Source: Marinifilum sp. D714
GTDB lineage: Bacteria > Bacteroidota > Bacteroidia > Bacteroidales > Marinifilaceae
Direction of reading: 5' to 3'
NCBI RefSeq assembly: GCF_030851345.1
Contig: NZ_JALPNU010000005.1
Location: forward strand, 186,001 to 250,000
DNA length: 64,000 nucleotides
The notes under the pieces were generated by a model. The model had not been told where the DNA came from. It ran no database searches and saw nothing but the letters and a program-made list of their open reading frames with translations. The position numbers and the translations under genes were made by a program. Positions 61,604 through 64,000 of the stretch are shown here, piece after piece; the stretch's first letter is position 1; the number at the start of each line of letters is the position of its first letter.

Positions 61604-62856
61604 CTCTCACTTGTATTTTCTAATGGTTTAAAAATATTGGGAACATATTGTTTCTGAATACTTGTGGCAATAATTTGGGCTACCTCTTTTTTCGACATCA
61701 GCAGATTTTCACCAAAATGATAAATCAGATCCAATTCACCTTTAAAAATATCATGATCCGAAAGTGCAATTCGAATGATAAAATCGATCAAGGCATATTT
61801 TTCTGAAGGATTAATTTCCAAAATTTCTGTAATGGCCTGATTGCAAAATCGGACTACATCCTTTTGAGCAATATCCAGCAAGAACTCTTTAGGAAACATG
61901 CTAAACTCCGATAAAGCAGTAATAATTTCCCTGTACTCATTCTCATTAATTACATTATCAACCTGTGCCAGTATAATTCCTGCACTTGCAATGAATATTT
62001 TCCGATGATAATCAATATTAGAACTTCCTGTTTTGATCAAGATCTTAATCAGATCGTCCATTCCTGAATTAAGAATTTCATCATCGCCCTCAAACAGTCC
62101 CTTTTCTGCATAAGTTTGAGATTTTGCAAACAGTTCAATTGCTTTTACCCGAATTGGGTTTATTGGATGAGATAAAATATCAGCCCTGGCATTATCCTTA
62201 AAAAAAGCTAGAGTTTTCTCATTCTCCTTACTATACAAAGCAGGATTAAACATTACTCTTTTCGATGATAAGCCTGAGGATAGTTTAAAAAAACTACTCA
62301 ATGTCTTCTCTGCATTCCTACAAACCAAATAACCAAAACGATCAGCAGTTAACTCAGAAGCTTTATGCCATAAATTAAGCTTATGCCTGAGCATTAATGG
62401 CATATTGGATTCCGAAGGATAGACGAACTGCACCAACATCGCAATACGTGTATTTCCACTAATCAAATGACCAATTTCATGTCCTACAACAAATCGCAGT
62501 TCATCATTATCAAACTTTTCAACCAAAGCTGAATTCAGATTAATGATATGATTGGTTTCATCATGACTACGAGCTAAAGAAAAAGCATTGAGTTCCGCAG
62601 AATTGGTAATGTAAAAGTCAATAGGCTCATCAAACTGCAATTCTTCCTGCACCTTCCTACAAAGGCTATATAAGTCTGGTGCCATTTGAAGTCCTAACTT
62701 AAAAGAGTGTCCTTCGAGGATGTACTTCCAGTTGTTCTCTATTTTCTCTATTTGAGCTTCTTTTATGACTTGTTCAATAATGTCGCCCTGTATCAGTTCA
62801 TTTAACTCTTGTCCTAAAGCAATTTCAAGAGGAATTCGTATTTTTTCGTAGTTCAT
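61600..62856 (-). CDS. M48-like metalloprotease with TerB-like C-terminal domain
   Basis: The 418-residue protein contains the zinc motif HEIGH at residues ~126-130 (ELRFVVGHEIGHLISGNTRI) and the third ligand Glu at ~168 (HKASELTADRFGYLVC), as in M48 peptidases. No membrane helices are evident, unlike HtpX/Ste24, so it should be cytosolic. The C-terminal ~140 residues are helical, and the segment SDHDIFKGELDLIYHFGENL resembles the acidic repeat of TerB domains. It is the first gene of the operon continuing into the AAA+ gene, cas6, RT-cas1 and cas2. Its substrate is unknown. Confidence 0.8.
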   Translation of the reverse strand: MNYEKIRIPLEIALGQELNELIQGDIIEQVIKEAQIEKIENNWKYILEGHSFKLGLQMAPDLYSLCRKVQEELQFDEPIDFYITNSAELNAFSLARSHDETNHIINLNSALVEKFDNDELRFVVGHEIGHLISGNTRIAMLVQFVYPSESNMPLMLRHKLNLWHKASELTADRFGYLVCRNAEKTLSSFFKLSSGLSSKRVMFNPALYSKENEKTLAFFKDNARADILSHPINPIRVKAIELFAKSQTYAEKGLFEGDDEILNSGMDDLIKILIKTGSSNIDYHRKIFIASAGIILAQVDNVINENEYREIITALSEFSMFPKEFLLDIAQKDVVRFCNQAITEILEINPSEKYALIDFIIRIALSDHDIFKGELDLIYHFGENLLMSKKEVAQIIATSIQKQYVPNIFKPLENTSER

Positions 62857-63169
62857 TTTTTTTGTTAATGGTACCGTAAGTTATAATCATTTTTATTCAA
62901 AACCCGGTTCAATTATCCAAATAAACAACTCTCAAAAACCATCCCTACTTCGTTCAAAATAAAATCACGAAATCCAACAAAACAAATCCTAGTATTAATT
63001 TCAAACTATCTGGATAATCAAATGGATTTCTAATTTAGCAATTATACATGAATTATTGATATGATAATGATATATATTCTAAAACCTAGTTGCTTTTACA
63101 AGAATTTTAGAAAAATCTGAATCCCTTAAGTTATATCTAATTAACAGATTACCATACGCTATACTTTTT
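62857..63169. other. Intergenic region between the protease operon and the integrase
   Basis: This 313-base AT-rich region must hold the promoter for the protease-ATPase-cas operon. No clear TAnnTTTG element, hairpin or tRNA end was found. Attachment-site repeats cannot be recognised without the other end. Confidence 0.5.
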
Positions 63170-64000
63170 TTAAACACCCTTAGACTTCCTTTTCTCCTCT
63201 AATTTTTTCTGCAAATCACTCATATCATCAGAGATCTTCTTATCTAAAATCTTGGCGTAAATTTGAGTTGTTTTCAAAGAAGTATGCCCTAAAATCTTTG
63301 ATACTGTTTCAATAGGAACTCCATTTGATAAAGTCACTGAAGTTGCAAAAGTATGACGCGCCATATGCATGCTTAAATTTTTATCGATTTTGCATGCATC
63401 AGCAATTTCTTTCAAATAGCTATTCAACCTCTGATTGGATAAAACTGGAAGCAATCTCCCAGTTCCGGAAATAGACGGATAATCTTTAAATGATTCTAGA
63501 ATTTCTTTAGCTTTTGGCAATAGTGGTATTCTACATCTAGTATTCGTCTTGGTTCTATCAATAACCAACCATTCATTTCCATCATCACCGATGGCCAGAT
63601 GTCTATGGTGTAGTTTGGAAATATCTGAATACGACAATCCTGTATAACAGGCAAAAACAAAAATATTTTTCACCAAATCAAGTCTTTCAAGAGCAAACTT
63701 TTTATTCTCTATCCTAGCAAGCTCGTTTAAAGTTAGGAATTCCCTATTGGTAGGATCCAATCTAACTTTATACTTGCTATATGGATTCTTTTCCATATAC
63801 TCTAAGGATATGGCTAAATTTAAAATTCGCCTTAAATGCTTGTGATAGTTCCATGCGGTATTTTGATGAACTTTATACTTTGATTTTAAGTAACGGTCGA
63901 ACTTATCCAGAAAGTTATAATTGATCTTTCCCACTGGGAAATCATTGATTTTGTATTCGGATTTAATAAACTCTTCCACTCTACCTTTCGATGACTTATA
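63170..64000 (-). CDS. int: IntDOT-like tyrosine recombinase, 5' part beyond window
   Basis: The frame is open to the window edge, with 276 C-terminal codons visible. A SAM-like DNA-binding domain (FDRYLKSKYKVHQNTAWNYH) is followed by the catalytic domain. CYTGLSYSDISKLHHRHL carries Ser where most family members have the first catalytic Arg, as in IntDOT of CTnDOT. HMARHTFATSVTLSNGVPIE supplies HxxR, and GHTSLKTTQIYAKILDKKIS supplies the second His and the nucleophilic Tyr. It is the only integrase in the window and a candidate for the conjugative element. Confidence 0.9.
   Translation of the reverse strand, partial: YKSSKGRVEEFIKSEYKINDFPVGKINYNFLDKFDRYLKSKYKVHQNTAWNYHKHLRRILNLAISLEYMEKNPYSKYKVRLDPTNREFLTLNELARIENKKFALERLDLVKNIFVFACYTGLSYSDISKLHHRHLAIGDDGNEWLVIDRTKTNTRCRIPLLPKAKEILESFKDYPSISGTGRLLPVLSNQRLNSYLKEIADACKIDKNLSMHMARHTFATSVTLSNGVPIETVSKILGHTSLKTTQIYAKILDKKISDDMSDLQKKLEEKRKSKGV

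Noticed and set aside
63170-64000. A tRNA gene as integration target near the recombinase
   Set aside because: No cloverleaf-like sequence was recognised in 62857-64000, and the far side of the integrase is outside the window.

Overview
The window looks like chromosomal DNA of a Bacteroidota bacterium. Supporting signs are a UpxY-type NusG paralogue heading a polysaccharide operon, Bacteroides-type conjugation genes (traE-N, RteC), IntDOT-like recombinase motifs, PD40/SPOR and DUF6266-like proteins, AT-rich DNA and weak Shine-Dalgarno sites. A marine or gut Marinilabiliales/Marinifilaceae-like genus is plausible, but the species cannot be named from sequence alone. No rRNA or tRNA genes were seen.

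1-19.3 kb, all minus strand: a surface polysaccharide (capsule/O-antigen) operon. It starts with upxY, then small and hypothetical genes including an outer-membrane barrel protein. These are followed by UDP-HexNAc dehydrogenase and epimerase (a UDP-GalNAcA-type supply), two hexapeptide acyltransferases, a Wzx flippase, a GINT1-like beta-propeller protein, a Wzy-like polymerase, two GT4 glycosyltransferases, a D-2-hydroxyacid dehydrogenase homologue, an acyltransferase-3 protein and an HpcH/HpaI-type aldolase. The operon ends with a pglC-pglD-pglE-pglF-like set that would make a diacetylbacillosamine-type sugar and load it on the lipid carrier. Short tandem repeats and dispersed GC-rich repeats sit between genes, and one repeat copy lies in frame inside the epimerase gene.

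19.3-23.3 kb: a 1.5-kb non-coding stretch, a TPR/PD40/SPOR envelope protein, a small secreted protein and a terminator.

23.3-42.4 kb: an integrative conjugative element block, all minus strand and visibly richer in GC than its surroundings. In transcription order it has hipB-hipA, rteC, an excisionase-like HTH gene, a winged-helix gene, a DnaC-like ATPase, tra genes, the coupling protein, a DUF3945-like protein, a MobC-like protein and a relaxase, and then a decayed hipA 3' end. Two near-identical 30-bp palindromic sites lie upstream of the two operons.

42.8-45.9 kb: a membrane protein with a Nudix-like motif and a hexapeptide acetyltransferase.

46.0-62.9 kb: a complete type III-B CRISPR-Cas locus with a reverse transcriptase-Cas1 fusion. 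On the plus strand are nrN, corA-like and cmr1-6, which matches the SAM-AMP signalling type known from Bacteroides fragilis. A 44-bp perfect palindrome separates this from a 10-repeat array read toward it. On the minus strand, cas2, RT-cas1 and cas6 are preceded in the same apparent operon by an AAA+ ATPase gene and an M48 metalloprotease gene with a TerB-like tail. This ATPase-protease pair is the best candidate for an undescribed component. An orphan CRISPR repeat lies just upstream of nrN.

63.2-64 kb: an IntDOT-like tyrosine recombinase cut by the window edge. No other integrase is seen, so the conjugative block, hipBA and the CRISPR locus may belong to one element.
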